DNA of 50,922 bases, taken from positions 34,204 through 85,125 of the forward strand of contig VRUD01000005.1 of assembly GCA_019456305.1 (NCBI GenBank). The letters are read 5' to 3'. Shown piece after piece: positions 1 through 10,600 of the stretch. Below the pieces are notes generated by a model. The model did not search any database, had not been told where the DNA came from, and saw nothing but the letters and a program-made list of their open reading frames with translations. The translations under genes were made by a program, and so were the position numbers. Position 1 is the stretch's first letter. Every line of letters begins with the position of its first letter. The stretch comes from Cytophagales bacterium (GTDB lineage: Bacteria; Bacteroidota; Bacteroidia; Cytophagales; VRUD01).

Positions 1-64
1 CGCTATTTCCCAAACATCCCAGCGTGAGTACAAAAATTACAGCTATTTTAAAATATTTTTTCAT
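1..64 (-). CDS. Partial small coiled-coil membrane protein (upstream tandem copy)
   Basis: Bases 1-77 are identical to 563-639, which encode the N-terminus of the neighbouring minus-strand gene. The visible piece therefore encodes the same first 21 residues, starting MKKYFKIAVIFVLTL, a signal peptide or N-terminal anchor. The rest lies outside the window. This is a tandem paralogue; whether its remainder matches the neighbour cannot be seen. Confidence 0.6.
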   Translation of the reverse strand, partial: MKKYFKIAVIFVLTLGCLGNS

Positions 65-120
65 AATATACATCAAATCAAACAATTCTGTTGCGTTAAA
101 ATACACAAAAAGCAGCAACA

Positions 121-216
121 TTATAGCGCCGCTTTAGGAACATATTTCATTACTTTTTGCAGCTTTATTTCAAGTTCTTTTATTTTTTTCTGCGTTAACC
201 TGTTTTCTTTCTTTTC
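121..216 (-). pseudogene. Out-of-frame C-terminal continuation of the 195-626 gene
   Basis: Just past the in-frame stop of the upstream coding region, another frame stays open to TAA at 121-123. It reads as a charged helical tail (EEKKENRLTQKKIKELEIKL, then QKVMKYVPKAAL). This is a natural extension of the coiled-coil character of the gene, so the coding region was probably longer and has lost frame in the purine tract GGAGAGGAGAGG. The cause could be natural slippage or a sequence error. Confidence 0.5.
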
Positions 217-626
217 CTCTCCTCTCCTATTTCTTTAATGCCCTGGTATCTTCCCATTTTGCCACTCAGGTAGATATTAAAACCAATGATCGCAGCCAAT
301 AATCCACCTATAAACCCAAATACAGACCAAAAAGTTGTATTTAAAGTACCAACTCCCTGGTCTAACCGTTTAACTTCCAATTTCAATGTGTTTTCTAACA
401 CTGTCAATTTCTGTTCAATACCAGTCATTCTCGTTTCAATGCGAGTCATCCTCTTTTCAATGCGAGTCATCCTCGTTTCCATCTCATTCACTCCTTTATC
501 AATCTCCAGGAGTTTCTTATAAATTTGGGCGTTACTTACCTGCTCATTCGCAGAGGCATAATCGCTATTTCCCAAACATCCCAGCGTGAGTACAAAAATT
601 ACAGCTATTTTAAAATATTTTTTCAT
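195..626 (-). CDS. Small coiled-coil protein with C-terminal membrane segment
   Basis: Unrecognised small protein of 143 residues from the ATG at 626; further start codons lie just upstream at 635 and 638. It has an N-terminal hydrophobic segment (KIAVIFVLTLGC) that could be a signal peptide, although the lipobox is poor. A coiled coil with tandem heptads follows (METRMTRIEKRMTRIETR), encoded by 21-bp direct repeats around 427-492. A transmembrane helix near the C-terminus (FWSVFGFIGGLLAAIIGF) comes next. The coiled-coil-plus-TM layout resembles XhlA-like haemolysin accessory proteins, but that is only architectural. The last residues (ERKRKKTG) look like frameshifted sequence. The gene belongs to a tandem pair with the copy at the window edge. 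Confidence 0.65.
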   Translation of the reverse strand: MKKYFKIAVIFVLTLGCLGNSDYASANEQVSNAQIYKKLLEIDKGVNEMETRMTRIEKRMTRIETRMTGIEQKLTVLENTLKLEVKRLDQGVGTLNTTFWSVFGFIGGLLAAIIGFNIYLSGKMGRYQGIKEIGEERKRKKTG

Positions 627-656
627 AATATACATCAAACAATTTGTAGCAACAAT

Positions 657-2756
657 TTACTTATTGATAATAATTTTCTTAACGACAATTCTTTCCCCAT
701 CATCAATTTTGAGAAAATAAATTCCATTATTGAGATTATTCAAATCCAAAGTAAAATTATTATTTTTTATTTGCTTATATTCCTGAGAATAAGCAATTTG
801 TCCTAATATATCAATCAGCGATAATTTAAGGAGGCCATTTACCTCGAAATTAAAGCCGATGTTTACAAAGCCATTTACAGGATTAGGATAAATGTTAACA
901 GTGTTTTGGTTATTCCATTCAGAAATACTACTACTTACCTGATCTTTCAATAGAATACTAAAACTCCCTTGATCCCCATTAAAACCATCAACCTGAAGGA
1001 AGTAAATTTGACCAGGCGTCAAACCTGTAAAAGCAATTTCAGACATATAGTTACCGGCAGCGGTATCAATATCTTCATTGCATGTAAATGGAGTGAGCAG
1101 ACCTGAGCATGTATTATCCGCTGAAACATACAACGTTAGCTGAGAATTTGTCATGCTACCGGCAATAGTAGTTGCTGTAATGTTTCCGGTAGCTGTGGCT
1201 ATAAAACTAAACCATACACTATTATTTACCAGGTTATCTTCCCAGCACGATCCTGGGATTTCGCCTGGAGCAGCCGTTGCATTGGTATTGTCACTACTAT
1301 CAGCAATATTAAAAAGTAACGAGTCGGCATTACATATATCATCATTAATTTGTGTTATTATACAATTGATATGGTGTATATGTGCATCATTAAAAGTGAT
1401 TGTATCTGTACCTCCATTGGGATTGGTAGTATAAGCCTTAAAGATATGTCCTCCAAGCGAAATAGGGATTGCAGGCAGGTTGATATTGACAGTACCATTA
1501 GTAGCTAAATTACCCGTCCATGAGTACGTGTTTACCGGATCAGCATCTATTTGGTAGTTTATCGTTACGGATGTAAGTGTGTCAGAGGCAAAATTCTTAA
1601 GTGTTACAACCGGATTAATTGAATCTGCACAACCGGTTCCATCAGGTGTAAGGATACTAATGATGCCAGCATCTAAAAGCGGTAAAGAAGGAGGTATACA
1701 ACCTTGAGAAGTTTTGATACTTGCCCTGGGTCCATTTAACGTACCCATCATTCTTGTTTTCTGCCCCTGAGTAAATATATTCATACAAGCGTCATCGGTA
1801 TAGTCCATAAAATTTGATGTCATATCATTCTGGTCAACAGGGGTTTCGGTGCAGGTATTTTGAGTGCCAGGGGGGCAGCCCCAATTAAACGAAGAGGTTG
1901 GGGGGGTGTCGCATACTCTGTCACCCATTGAGAAACAGTTTGTTGAAGCGGTTCCTACACATCCTCCATCAAAGGTATGATATAAGGCAAACCAGTGGCC
2001 AATTTCATGTGTAGCGGTTCTTCCTTTGTTAAATGGCGGGGAAAGCGTACCGACCCTCCCGAAATAATTATAGCCACATACAACTCCATCCTCAGCAGCA
2101 GGTCCGGAATTAGGGAATGTAGCATATCCTAATAAACTTCCCCCTAAATTACCCACCCAGATATTGAGATAATCATTTTTGGGCCAGGCATCTGCGCCTA
2201 ACTGGGCTGTATATTTAATGTCATCATTGGTCCATGAATTAACCGTGGTCTGGGTTCTGGTAATTCCATTTGTAGGATTGCCTGATGGATCCCGGAGGGC
2301 AAGGCAAAATTCTATGTCACAATCAGCAGCAACACCAACGAATCCGGATGGGGTAAGCGTAGAATCTGCATTCAGTCTTCTGTAATCTTCATTTAAAACA
2401 TCAATTTGTGAAATTACCTGAGCATCTGAGATGTTTTGAGTTGCGGTTTCCCAAACTACGTGAACAACTACAGGAATTGTTATAACTACGTTATTTGTTT
2501 TTGAATTTGGATGGTTTTTCTTCCATTTCTGCACCTGTGTTTCAATCAAATTCATCCTCTTTTCAAATCCAACAGGGTCTGAGGTTTTTTGCTGCTCTAA
2601 GTAAGCCATCGTACCGCAGGTTCTTTTAATTACTTTATCTTTTTTACCCTCTCCTTTTACAACAATGCCTGGGCTGGACTTTAGCATTTTATGCTGAGCA
2701 AATAAATATGTTGCTGCAAGCATAAATAAAACGATAAGAAAAGTTTTTGTTCTCAT
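657..2756 (-). CDS. T9SS-exported M43 (pappalysin/cytophagalysin-type) metalloprotease
   Basis: Predicted secreted zinc protease of 699 residues. Residues 1-20 are a signal peptide ending LFAQ. The M43-type catalytic domain covers about 90-355. Its zinc site is HEIGHWFALYH at 250-260; the usual HExxHxxGxxH glycine is alanine here. It is followed by the family's CDTPP segment and a Met-turn, NFMDYTDDAC. A CARDB-like beta domain (about 362-460) and a PPC-like beta domain (about 470-605) follow. The last 80 residues (from about 620, YPNPVNG to VVKKIIINK) are a type A T9SS sorting domain. Export to the outer surface or medium is inferred from that domain. The gene stands alone, with a 292-bp gap upstream containing a long inverted repeat. 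Confidence 0.9.
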   Translation of the reverse strand: MRTKTFLIVLFMLAATYLFAQHKMLKSSPGIVVKGEGKKDKVIKRTCGTMAYLEQQKTSDPVGFEKRMNLIETQVQKWKKNHPNSKTNNVVITIPVVVHVVWETATQNISDAQVISQIDVLNEDYRRLNADSTLTPSGFVGVAADCDIEFCLALRDPSGNPTNGITRTQTTVNSWTNDDIKYTAQLGADAWPKNDYLNIWVGNLGGSLLGYATFPNSGPAAEDGVVCGYNYFGRVGTLSPPFNKGRTATHEIGHWFALYHTFDGGCVGTASTNCFSMGDRVCDTPPTSSFNWGCPPGTQNTCTETPVDQNDMTSNFMDYTDDACMNIFTQGQKTRMMGTLNGPRASIKTSQGCIPPSLPLLDAGIISILTPDGTGCADSINPVVTLKNFASDTLTSVTINYQIDADPVNTYSWTGNLATNGTVNINLPAIPISLGGHIFKAYTTNPNGGTDTITFNDAHIHHINCIITQINDDICNADSLLFNIADSSDNTNATAAPGEIPGSCWEDNLVNNSVWFSFIATATGNITATTIAGSMTNSQLTLYVSADNTCSGLLTPFTCNEDIDTAAGNYMSEIAFTGLTPGQIYFLQVDGFNGDQGSFSILLKDQVSSSISEWNNQNTVNIYPNPVNGFVNIGFNFEVNGLLKLSLIDILGQIAYSQEYKQIKNNNFTLDLNNLNNGIYFLKIDDGERIVVKKIIINK

Positions 2757-2877
2757 TGTGTGTTTAGTTTATTTAATTTTTTTGCAAGTTAATAAAGATT
2801 AGGAAAACAACTAAAAATATATAAATATTTGTCTGCAAGCCGACAGTAGCCGAAATGAAGGATTAAACATTTAAATC

Positions 2878-3041
2878 TTGAGTCCACTCTAATAAGTCCA
2901 AAAAATAAAAATGCCACTAAAACACCAAAACACCAAATCTCATCCCGCATGTGCGGGACTGAAAATCAATCAGTTAATTTTTGGTGGAATTTTGTGTTTT
3001 GGTGCTTTTGTGGCAAAAAAGACTTTTTAGAGTGGACTCAA
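2878..3041. repeat. 164-bp imperfect inverted repeat (MITE-like or long hairpin)
   Basis: The ends TTGAGTCCACTCTAA (2878-2892) and TTAGAGTGGACTCAA (3027-3041) are perfect inverted copies. Complementarity continues imperfectly inward: CACCAAAACACCAAAT on the left opposes TTTGGTG-type sequence on the right. The centre carries a small palindrome, CCCGCATGTGCGGG. There is no coding potential. It lies between the nfu stop and the protease start and could be a non-autonomous mobile element or act as a terminator. Confidence 0.65.
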
Positions 3042-3048
3042 TCTTCAT

Positions 3049-3318
3049 TTAAGAACTGTGATCATTAATAGCTACAACTGCTTTTATCTCCGGCACTGCC
3101 TGTTTTATGGTTTCTTCTATACCTGCTTTCATGGTAATTTCTGATATAGAGCACGAGCTGCAGTTGCCAAGAAGCTCTACTTTTGCTACCATATCTTTTG
3201 TTACCTCTACTAACTTTACATCTCCACCATCAATTTCGAGGTAATCCCTGATAGATTCAAGTGCGTTTTCTATCCTATTCATTAAATCTTTATCTGATAT
3301 AGTCTTTTCGGTATTCAT
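3049..3318 (-). CDS. NFU/NifU C-terminal domain Fe-S cluster scaffold
   Basis: A single-domain NFU protein of 89 residues. The family carries a [4Fe-4S] cluster bridged by a CxxC motif and delivers it to apoproteins in the cytoplasm. The motif is GNCSSCSIS with C53 and C56, and the surrounding pattern (IDGGDVKLVEV, LLGNCSSC, TMKAGIEETIKQAVPEI) is typical. The ATG overlaps the last base of the upstream mrp stop (TAATG), indicating translational coupling and joint function in Fe-S assembly. Confidence 0.93.
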   Translation of the reverse strand: MNTEKTISDKDLMNRIENALESIRDYLEIDGGDVKLVEVTKDMVAKVELLGNCSSCSISEITMKAGIEETIKQAVPEIKAVVAINDHSS

Positions 3319-4421
3319 TATACATCTTCCATTATTAAAGCGTTCTTTATTGCGATCTGCTGTGCAACAGATTCAGCAAGCGCTGTAAATACCCCGGAAT
3401 TTACAGTATCCCCGGTATTATCATGATCTTTGCCATCCAATATTGCAGGATGGCCATTATCACCAGATTCTCTTATATTTTGAACTAAAGGAATACAGCC
3501 TAACAAAGGAATATTATTTCTCTTTGCCAGATCCTTACCACCATCTTTTCCGAAAATATAATATTTATTATCCGGCAATTCCAGCGGTGTAAAATAAGAC
3601 ATATTCTCTACAATTCCCAATACCGGAACATTAATCTGTGGCATCTGAAACATAGCTATTGCTTTTTGAGCATCATCAAGGGCAACTTTTTGCGGGGTGG
3701 TGACAATAATAGCGCCTGTGAGAGGCACTGTCTGGACCAAAGTTAAATGAATATCGCTTGTACCGGGAGGCAGATCAATAAATAAGTAATCCAACCCACC
3801 CCAATTGCTATCAGAGATAAATTGCTTTAATGCCGAACTTGCCATAGGGCCCCGCCACACAACAGCATTATCCGAAGGGGCTAAAAATCCTATGGAGATC
3901 AATTTTACGCCATATTGTTCAATGGGTGTGATCATGTTTTTGCCATTTACTGCTGTTATGCCCGGTTTTTTATCTTCAACATTAAACATTCCAGGTATAG
4001 AGGGGCCAAAAATATCTGCATCAATCAATCCCACTTTAGCCCCGGATATTGCCAATGCCACTGCAAGGTTCGCAGTAATGGTAGACTTCCCTACCCCGCC
4101 CTTACCGGATGCAACTGCAACAATGTTTTTTACTTTTGGCAATACCGGCCCCTCATCTGATCTTACCGATGTTACTTCAGAAGTAAAATTAACCGTTATA
4201 TCCAAATCCTTATCTACCGTTTCTTTAATAGCTTCAATACAAGAGCTTTTAAGCAGCTCTTTTAAAGGACAGGCAGGAGTGGTTAATAATATGGTAAAGC
4301 TTACCTTCTTACCCTCAATTTTAATATCTTTGATCATATCAAGCGTAACAAGGTCTTGCTTCAGGTCGGGTTCTTCTACCTTGCTTAAGGCTTTTAGTAT
4401 GTCTTGCTGTTTAATATCCAT
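3318..4421 (-). CDS. mrp: Mrp/ApbC-family Fe-S carrier ATPase
   Basis: A protein of 367 residues from the ATG at 4421; an in-frame TTG at 4442 is less likely because it lies upstream of the predicted transcription start. An N-terminal MIP18/DUF59 domain (about 1-90) is followed by a ParA-type P-loop ATPase with deviant Walker A GKGGVGKS at 106-113. The family binds and transfers Fe-S clusters in the cytoplasm. The CxxC cluster ligand usually found after ENMSYF is absent here: the sequence reads ENMSYFTPLELPDNKYYIFG. I believe this variant is common in Bacteroidota, but I cannot check it here. The directly coupled NFU gene supplies a CxxC. Transcription is likely from the promoter at 4440-4470. 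Confidence 0.92.
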   Translation of the reverse strand: MDIKQQDILKALSKVEEPDLKQDLVTLDMIKDIKIEGKKVSFTILLTTPACPLKELLKSSCIEAIKETVDKDLDITVNFTSEVTSVRSDEGPVLPKVKNIVAVASGKGGVGKSTITANLAVALAISGAKVGLIDADIFGPSIPGMFNVEDKKPGITAVNGKNMITPIEQYGVKLISIGFLAPSDNAVVWRGPMASSALKQFISDSNWGGLDYLFIDLPPGTSDIHLTLVQTVPLTGAIIVTTPQKVALDDAQKAIAMFQMPQINVPVLGIVENMSYFTPLELPDNKYYIFGKDGGKDLAKRNNIPLLGCIPLVQNIRESGDNGHPAILDGKDHDNTGDTVNSGVFTALAESVAQQIAIKNALIMEDV

Positions 4422-4439
4422 ATTTAAAATAATAACTGA

Positions 4440-4470
4440 CAAAGTTAACTATTTAAAAGTTTTATTCAAA
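4440..4470 (-). promoter_or_regulatory. Bacteroidota-type promoter for mrp-nfu
   Basis: On the minus strand, TTTG (4467-4470) and TAACTTTG (4440-4447) are separated by 19 bases. This matches the -33 TTTG and -7 TAnnTTTG elements read by the main Bacteroidota sigma factor. The expected start site is a few bases before the ATG at 4421, giving a very short leader. Confidence 0.65.
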
Positions 4471-4623
4471 ACTTATTTTTAAAAAAATATTCTATAAAAT
4501 TTGTTTTTTCAAATTAATTATTTATAACTTGCAGTTTGTTTTCTATGCACTTTTTTCTATTCTCTTCAAATTGTTAGCAAAAACGCTAGATTTTCAAGTA
4601 TTGTTACTCAAATATTATAAATT

Positions 4624-7600
4624 ATGAAAAATACTACAGCTGACGACCCCAAAAGAAAACTTCATTGCAAAATACATAAGTTACTGCTTTCAGCTTTCTT
4701 AATTACGCTGTTTATCAGTTCAGGCAAAGCTCAACCCATTGTTACAGAAGAATGGGTTGAAACTTTTAGCGGGCCGGATTCTATTCTTAATATTGCTACT
4801 GCAATAGATGTTAACGGTAATGTTTATGTTACCGGCACAACTACAAATTTAGCTACTGGCGAAGATTTTGGCACGCTCAAATATGATAAGAACGGAAATT
4901 TATTATGGGCGAAAATATATGACGGCCCTGCCAGTGGTTCAGATCAGGCAACTTCGATCGTAGCTGATCATGATTGTAATGTGTATGTAACCGGGAATAG
5001 TTACGGAGGTCTTGCAACCAGAGAAGACTGGGCTACTATAAAATATGATTCATTAGGGAATGTTCAATGGATTATTCGTTTTGATGGGCCGGCAAGCGAT
5101 AGAGATGAACCAAGGGCTATTACGCTTGATAGTGCCGGCAATGTATATGTAACCGGCTTTAGTAGAGGTATAGGTACTAATGATGATTATACTACCATTA
5201 AATATAATTCTAATGGCGTACAGCAATGGGCGGCATTTTTTAATGGCCCGGGCAATGAAATTGATAGAGCAAATGCCCTGGCAGTGGATAATTTGGGTAA
5301 TGTATATATAACGGGAAAAAGCAGAGGGATTGGTATTGAAAGAGAATATTCAACAATAAAATATGATGCAAACGGCATACAACTCTGGGAACAGCGATAT
5401 GATGGTACCGGAACAGGTGATAGCGAAACAAAGGGGATAGTATTGGATGCAAATAATAATGTATATATAACCGGTTCCAGTACAGAAAACGGATCAGGGC
5501 TGGACTATACAACTATAAAATACAGTACATCAGGCATACAACAATGGATAAGCCAATTTAACGGGCCTGGAAATGGACAGGATCAGGCAAATGCAATTGC
5601 AATAGATGCTCATGGGAATATATTTGTAACAGGCAGCAGCTTTATTAATGCCAATCAAATACTTTTTATTGGCAATTTTGATTATACAACCATCAAATAC
5701 GACACAAATGGCACAGAACAATGGGTAGCAAGTTTTAGCGGACCAATTGATGGTTTTGATAGAGCGAATGCTATTACGGTTGATAAAGATGGGAATGTAT
5801 ATGTAACAGGAGGCATAGCATCAGACACAATAGACCTTGGATTTTTTGTAGAGACAGTGTCTGATTATGCAACCATTAAATATGACAGCATCGGTAATGA
5901 AGTATGGGTACAAACGTTTAGCGGACAAGTTAAAGGAAATGATGTGGCTAATGATATTGCTTTAGATGATGATGGCAATGTATATATTACAGGTTTTAGC
6001 TTCAATGGAAATAATTTTGATTATGCAACGATTAAATATAGTCAAGAGATAGAGAATGTTATTTATTGTGTTTTTGATGAGCTGTTAGATCAACAATTAC
6101 AAAAAGATCCTTTTCTTCAGGATCAGCTTAACCAACAAGAATTAATCATCAAAGACTTCATTGAAAAATGTAAGCTTAACCCTGATAGCTGCACTGAATT
6201 TATAATACCTGTAGTTGTACATATTATACATGCCCCTGCTGATTCAATACCACAAGATGGAACAAGTAATATTACAGACGCACAAATAGAATCACAAATT
6301 GATGCATTAAACGCTGCTTTTAGCAATGCCTCTGGCGCTCCTCCACCTGCAGATAGCATGCATATAAAATTTTGTTTTGCCACGATAAAACCTAACGGAG
6401 ACACAAATTGGGTTGGCAGACCCGGTATTACCAGAACGGCATCTTCATTAACAAACCATCAAATAATAGAATCAGAATTGACACAATTGGCATTAATAGG
6501 CTACCCCCAGGTAGAATATTTTAATATATGGGTAGTTAGCTCTATTAATGACCAAAATTTAACTGGTACTATATTGGGATATTCAGTGCCCCCTTTTTCT
6601 GCTCCCCTTGATGGTGTAGTAATAAGGAACGATGTTTTTGGTGATAATACCCCTGTTGGTAATAATTACAATCTCCGCCCTTTTCATGACCAGGGCAAGG
6701 TATTGGTGCATGAGACAGGTCATTATTTAAATTTACTTCACGTTTTTAACGCTGGGTGTTCTGGTACTGATTCGAGTAATTGTCTTGATTTTGGTGATAG
6801 GGTATGTGATACACCTCCTGATAGTTTAGAGACCTATGGCTGCCCAATAGATACCCCCAATACATGCTCCGAAACTCCCCTTGACCTACCAGACCAATTT
6901 GAAAATCATTTGGATTATACTGATGATGCCTGTAAAACTACGCTTACTGTTGGTCAAAGAGAGAGGATGCACGCCATACTATCAACTGTTAGAAAAACAT
7001 TAGCTTCTTTTGACAATTTAGTAAGCGTAGGTGTTGAATGTTTACCCCCAGGTTTTTATGCTACTATCAATGGTTCTACAAGCCAAAAATGTATAGGAGA
7101 AACTGCTACATTTAATTCTGCACAACCTAATACTGCCGTAAGTTATGAATGGACTTTTTTTGGAGGAAACCCATATACTACAAATGGCCCTGGACCACAT
7201 ACGATTACCTATGACACAGTAGGGGCTTGGGGAGTTAGTCTTACGGTTACAGATTCTCTCGGTACAATTATTACTAATTTTGAACCCAGTTTAGTTTTTG
7301 TAGATTCTTGTAATCCAATAGCAAGTACACAGGGAAATTGGTATTTTGGTTTTTTTACTGGTCTTAATTTTAGTAGTGGGAAAGCAGTTTCAGTAAATGG
7401 TGCTCTATTTACAAATGAAGCATGTGCAGCTATTAGTGATTCAAATGGAACTCTATTATTTTATACTGACGGAAGAAAGGTTTATGATATAAATCATGAT
7501 ACTATGCCTGGTGGAACATTAAATGGTAGTATAAATTCACCTATTGCTGGAGGTCTTTATTCTACTACTTCAGCTGCGCAAGGTGCATTAATTGTGCCAA

Positions 7601-10600
7601 ATCCCGGAGATACTAATCAATTTTATATATTCACTGTATCAGATATTGGAACTAAGAATTTTGGATTAAGTTATACAATAATTGATATGACATTAAGAGG
7701 AGGGCTTGGTGACATAGATACAAACAATTTAAATATTTCTGCACCCGGAGTAAATCCTAAAACAACAGAGCATCTTGCAGCTATACCACATTGTAATGGA
7801 ACAGATTATTGGATAATCGTTCATGGCGCAGAAGACCCTTTCCGTAATAAATTGTTAACTTATCTGTTAACTTCTTCTGGATTACAATTACCAGTAGTAA
7901 GTAATTCGTTCTCTGTACCTATCACAAGCCAGCAGGCCTGGGCTGGTCAAATAGACGTAGCACCCAATGGTAGAATGGTAGCAATGCCAAGTTTTTCTGG
8001 TGGAGGATGTTCTCTTTATGATTTTGATAAAGCCACTGGCATATTTACTAATATTAAAGTGTTTTCAGGTTATCCGTATAGTGCCAGTTTTAGCCCCAAT
8101 TCCAAATTGCTTTATTTACAAAAAGCTACAGGCGATCCATCTACATCGCATGTTGTCCAAATTGATCTATCATTTATTAATTTTAACCTATTTCCAATAA
8201 TTAATGTTATTGGTACAGGTAATGGATTTACAAATTCACTACAATTGGGACCTGATGGAAAAATATATATGACAAGGTGGGGTGAACCAAAACTTTCTGT
8301 GATCAATTATCCAAATAATCTTAATTCTATTAACGATCCTAATGCTTGTGGATTTAACTATAATGGAATAAATTTAACTGGTGGATCATATAGGGGACTT
8401 CCAAATATGATTGATGCATTACCAAGTAGGGCTGCTGATTTTCAATTCTTTATTACTAACTGTGGTACAGTAGAATTCCATAACATGAGTTGTGGAAATT
8501 CATTTTTCTGGGATTTTGGTGATGGTAATACTGATACGGTTGAGCATCCTACACATATTTACGTTGATACAGGTACATATATTGTAACAATTACTATTGA
8601 CAGTATTTTGACCCTCTCACAAACTTTAGAAATAAAAATACCTGACTCACCAATCATTGCAGGACCATCAGTTGTTTGTGAAGGTTTGGTTGGTATTTAT
8701 TCTACTAATGACCTGGGATTTACCTACGATTGGTCAGTAAATGGTGGTATTCCTGACGATACCACAAATATTACCAGTATTGATGTAATTTGGGGAGGAT
8801 TAGGAGGGAAGGTTATTCTTATTGTTACAGATCAAAGCACAGGCTGTATAAACGCTGATACCTTGTTAGTAACATTTGTTTCACTACCGGTCAATGCAGG
8901 AACCGATTCAAATATTTGCTTTGGTGATAGTGTTGTAATTGGACCGCAAATTGTTGATACTACTTTGACCTATAGCTGGTTGCCAACAACTGGATTAAAT
9001 GATCCAAATATACCAAATCCAACTGCTTCACCAAATGATACAACTGAGTACATTTTATTAGTAACTGACACGAATGGTTGTATTGGAACTGATAGTGTAA
9101 TAATAAATGTAACGGGTGAATTCTCGTTTAATATGATTGCCTTTGTATATCCAAACGGATATAATATAAGTTGTAACGGAGCTTCAGATGGATCTGTAAT
9201 TGGTATTGATACCTTTGGTGGAACACCACCAATTGATTTAGTTGAGTTTAACAATATCCCGCCTCCTGTAGCTCCCACCAATTTAAGTGCAGGGATATAT
9301 ACAGCAATTATTTCTGATTCGAACGGTTGTATTGCAATTGACTCTATAACCATAACAGAGCCGCCAAGTTCGATCACGGCAAGTGGTCCAACCATCTTTT
9401 GCGAAGGTGATTCAGTTGTATTAACATCTAATTCACCTACAAATAATCAATGGTATTTGAATGGAAACATTCTTCCGGGAGACACCAATCAAACCCTGAT
9501 CGTTGATTCTTCTGGTTTCTATACTGTAATATCGACAATTCCTGATGCTTGTGGGATCACAGTTGAGGAAGTTGTATGTGATACCATTTCACCTGATTTG
9601 TGTGTAGATATTATTGGATCACAATTGGTGGGAAACTTTGCTTGTGAGAATCCTGTTGACTCGTTATGTATTTTTTGTGGTCCAATACAATATGAAGTTA
9701 CTTATCAAAATTTTGGAACAACGATGACCACACCCTGTACCCTTACTGTTACCTTACCTTCCCAGGTTAGCTATATTTCATCAGACCCGCCTGTACCACC
9801 GCCTGATACAGTAATTATAGGGCCTCCCATACAGCTTATATGGACTTCTTTATGTGATACTTCATTTGATCAAAATATAGTTGGTAACAATCTCACTATA
9901 ATAACAGAGATATCTTCGCAAATACCATCTTGTATTATCATACCAGATACATTAACTGCATCAGCAGAATTCACACCATTGGATGGAGGCTGTGATAATT
10001 TAGACGTGGATACTATAATATATAATGGCCCTTTTGACCCCAATGATAAAATGTTGGTAAGCCCGCAAGGTGTGGGTATTTGCCACACTATACTTAAAAC
10101 CGATGTACTTATTTACCAGGTCAATTTTCAGAATGTAGGCACTGACCTCGCACATAATGTGGTTATTGTTGATACCTTAAACCCTGCAGTTTTAGATATT
10201 TTCACTTTCAATCTGCTTCATACCAGCCATCCTGCTGCTTTTACCCTTACACCCCAGGGAATTTTAACCTTTATTTTCAATAATATCAACCTGCCTGACA
10301 GCGCTGCTGATTTAGCAGGAAGTGTCGGTTTTGTAAAGTTTAGCATTCAACCCGTTTCAAACATTGCTCCGGGTACTGTTATTGATAATAAAGCAGCCAT
10401 TTATTTTGATTCCAATGACCCCGTTATTACCAATACCGTAATGAATACGATTTTGGGTGAACCGCTTCAAATAACTGCAAATGGCCCAACAACTTTCTGT
10501 GCAGGCGATAGTGTAACTTTAACCTCAAGCACTGCCAATAGCTTTTTATGGACAAACGGAGACACTACGCAATCCATTACAGTTAATACTTCAGGTAACT

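Noticed and set aside
3805..4482. Plus-strand open frame of 225 codons opposite mrp
   Set aside because: Antisense shadow of a well-supported gene with no recognisable domain.
4501..4533. Promoter TTG-N19-TATAACTTG upstream of the giant gene
   Set aside because: The -7 part departs from TAnnTTTG and the leader would be about 90 bases; too weak to list as a feature.
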